From: Lentzea sp.
GTDB lineage: Bacteria > Actinomycetota > Actinomycetes > Mycobacteriales > Pseudonocardiaceae
Assembly: GCA_030146905.1 (NCBI GenBank)
Contig: JASLAV010001151.1
Coordinates: 1 to 5,205 of the forward strand
Direction: 5' to 3'
DNA: 5,205 bases
Both the position numbers and the translations under genes were made by a program. Of the stretch, positions 4,599 through 5,205 are shown in pieces. Each line of letters begins with the position of its first letter. The stretch's first letter is position 1. The notes below the pieces were generated by a model. That model was not told the DNA's origin. It did no database searches and worked only from the letters and a program-made list of their open reading frames with translations.

Positions 4599-5205
4599 GC
4601 GGGGGTCTCCGGAAGTTCCACTACGAAACGCGCTCCACCGCCAGGGCGGTCCTCGACCCAGACCCTGCCGTGATGGCGTCGGACGTGTTCGGCGACGAGC
4701 GCCAAGCCGAGTCCGCTGCCGGTATCCGCACCCCGGCTGCCCGCTCTGGTACCACGGGTGAAGCGCTCGAACACCTCGGCCCTCATGTTGCCGGGCACAC
4801 CGGGTCCCGCGTCGTCGACCTCAAGCCGGACGTTCCCGTCGTGGTGGAGCACGGCAAGGCGGACCGCGCCTCCGGCGTGCTGCTCGGCGTTCTCGATGAG
4901 GTTGCCGATGACACGGTCGAGGCGGCGCCGGTCGCCGAGCACCAGTGGGGGCGGCGGTTCGACGACGACCTCGACGTCCTGACCCAGCCGCAGGCCCGCG
5001 GCACCGTGCACGAGGCTGCCGACGTCGAGCGGTTCGAAGTCCTCGGTGTCGCCGTCCTGGTCGGCTCGGCTGATCTCCATCAGGTCGACCACCATGCGCG
5101 CGAACCTGTCGACCTCGGACGTGAGCAGCCCGAGTGCCTTGCCCGCAGTGCCGGGCAACTCAGCTTGCCGCCGACGGAGCACCGCGGCGGCGTTGACCAT
5201 CGTCG
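4595..5205 (-). CDS. Sensor histidine kinase, C-terminal part (5' end outside the window)
   Basis: The visible part begins within the HisKA dimerisation helices. Counting from the in-frame ATG at 5200, which is probably an internal methionine because the H-box histidine should lie about ten residues earlier, the second DHp helix runs to about 47 (DRFARMVVDLMEISRADQ). The HATPase_c domain follows: N-box N100-LIE-N104-AEQH, G1 D130-AGPG, F-box VFERFTRG (143-150) and G2 GSGLGLALV (161-169). All the nucleotide-binding boxes are intact, so an active ATP-dependent autokinase is expected. Sensor, membrane segments and the partner response regulator are off the window to the right. It heads the minus-strand series kinase, lipoprotein, SRPBCC and marR copy 2, with a 4-bp ATGA overlap to the lipoprotein gene. 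Confidence 0.92.
   Translation of the reverse strand, partial: TMVNAAAVLRRRQAELPGTAGKALGLLTSEVDRFARMVVDLMEISRADQDGDTEDFEPLDVGSLVHGAAGLRLGQDVEVVVEPPPPLVLGDRRRLDRVIGNLIENAEQHAGGAVRLAVLHHDGNVRLEVDDAGPGVPGNMRAEVFERFTRGTRAGSRGADTGSGLGLALVAEHVRRHHGRVWVEDRPGGGARFVVELPETPA

Noticed and set aside
1..5205. tRNA, rRNA, CRISPR array, or an integration core site
   Set aside because: No cloverleaf, rRNA motif or regularly spaced repeats were seen by eye, and an attachment core would be expected beyond the integrase gene, left of the window.

Overview
The window is high-GC DNA with strong G/C third-position bias, GTG starts, arginine/alanine-rich proteins and ATAC-G type lipoboxes. This points to an actinobacterium. 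A Pseudonocardiales-type host is my guess, but no rRNA or other marker is present to prove it.

Left part (1 to about 1870): the end of an integrated element, all on the minus strand. In transcription order there is an inverted-repeat-rich AT-richer region (1714-1873), a complete insertion sequence (533-1713) with a DDE transposase and 22-bp perfect terminal inverted repeats, an excisionase-like HTH gene whose longest reading frame starts inside the IS, and the first 25 codons of a tyrosine recombinase (integrase) with a strong ribosome binding site. This is the xis-int order of actinomycete prophages and integrative elements. The IS sits exactly where the xis promoter or 5' end should be.

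Middle part (1874-3851): two MarR-family regulators, both minus strand and both 160 aa, about 67% identical without a gap. Between them lies one plus-strand lipoprotein gene. The lipoprotein has a domain resembling the PCu(A)C copper-chaperone fold that has lost most copper ligands, followed by a small beta-rich C-terminal domain. It is divergent from marR copy 1 and convergent with marR copy 2. The two marR genes share a near-identical dyad at the same distance from their start codons, so cross-regulation of the cluster is likely.

Right part (3884-5205): a tight minus-strand gene series: the C-terminal part of a sensor histidine kinase (5' end beyond the window), a 75-aa Thr/Ser/Pro-rich lipoprotein overlapping it by 4 bp, an SRPBCC (START-like) protein, and then marR copy 2. 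This looks like a signalling operon for envelope or ligand sensing that ends in its own regulator. No tRNA, rRNA or CRISPR array was seen.
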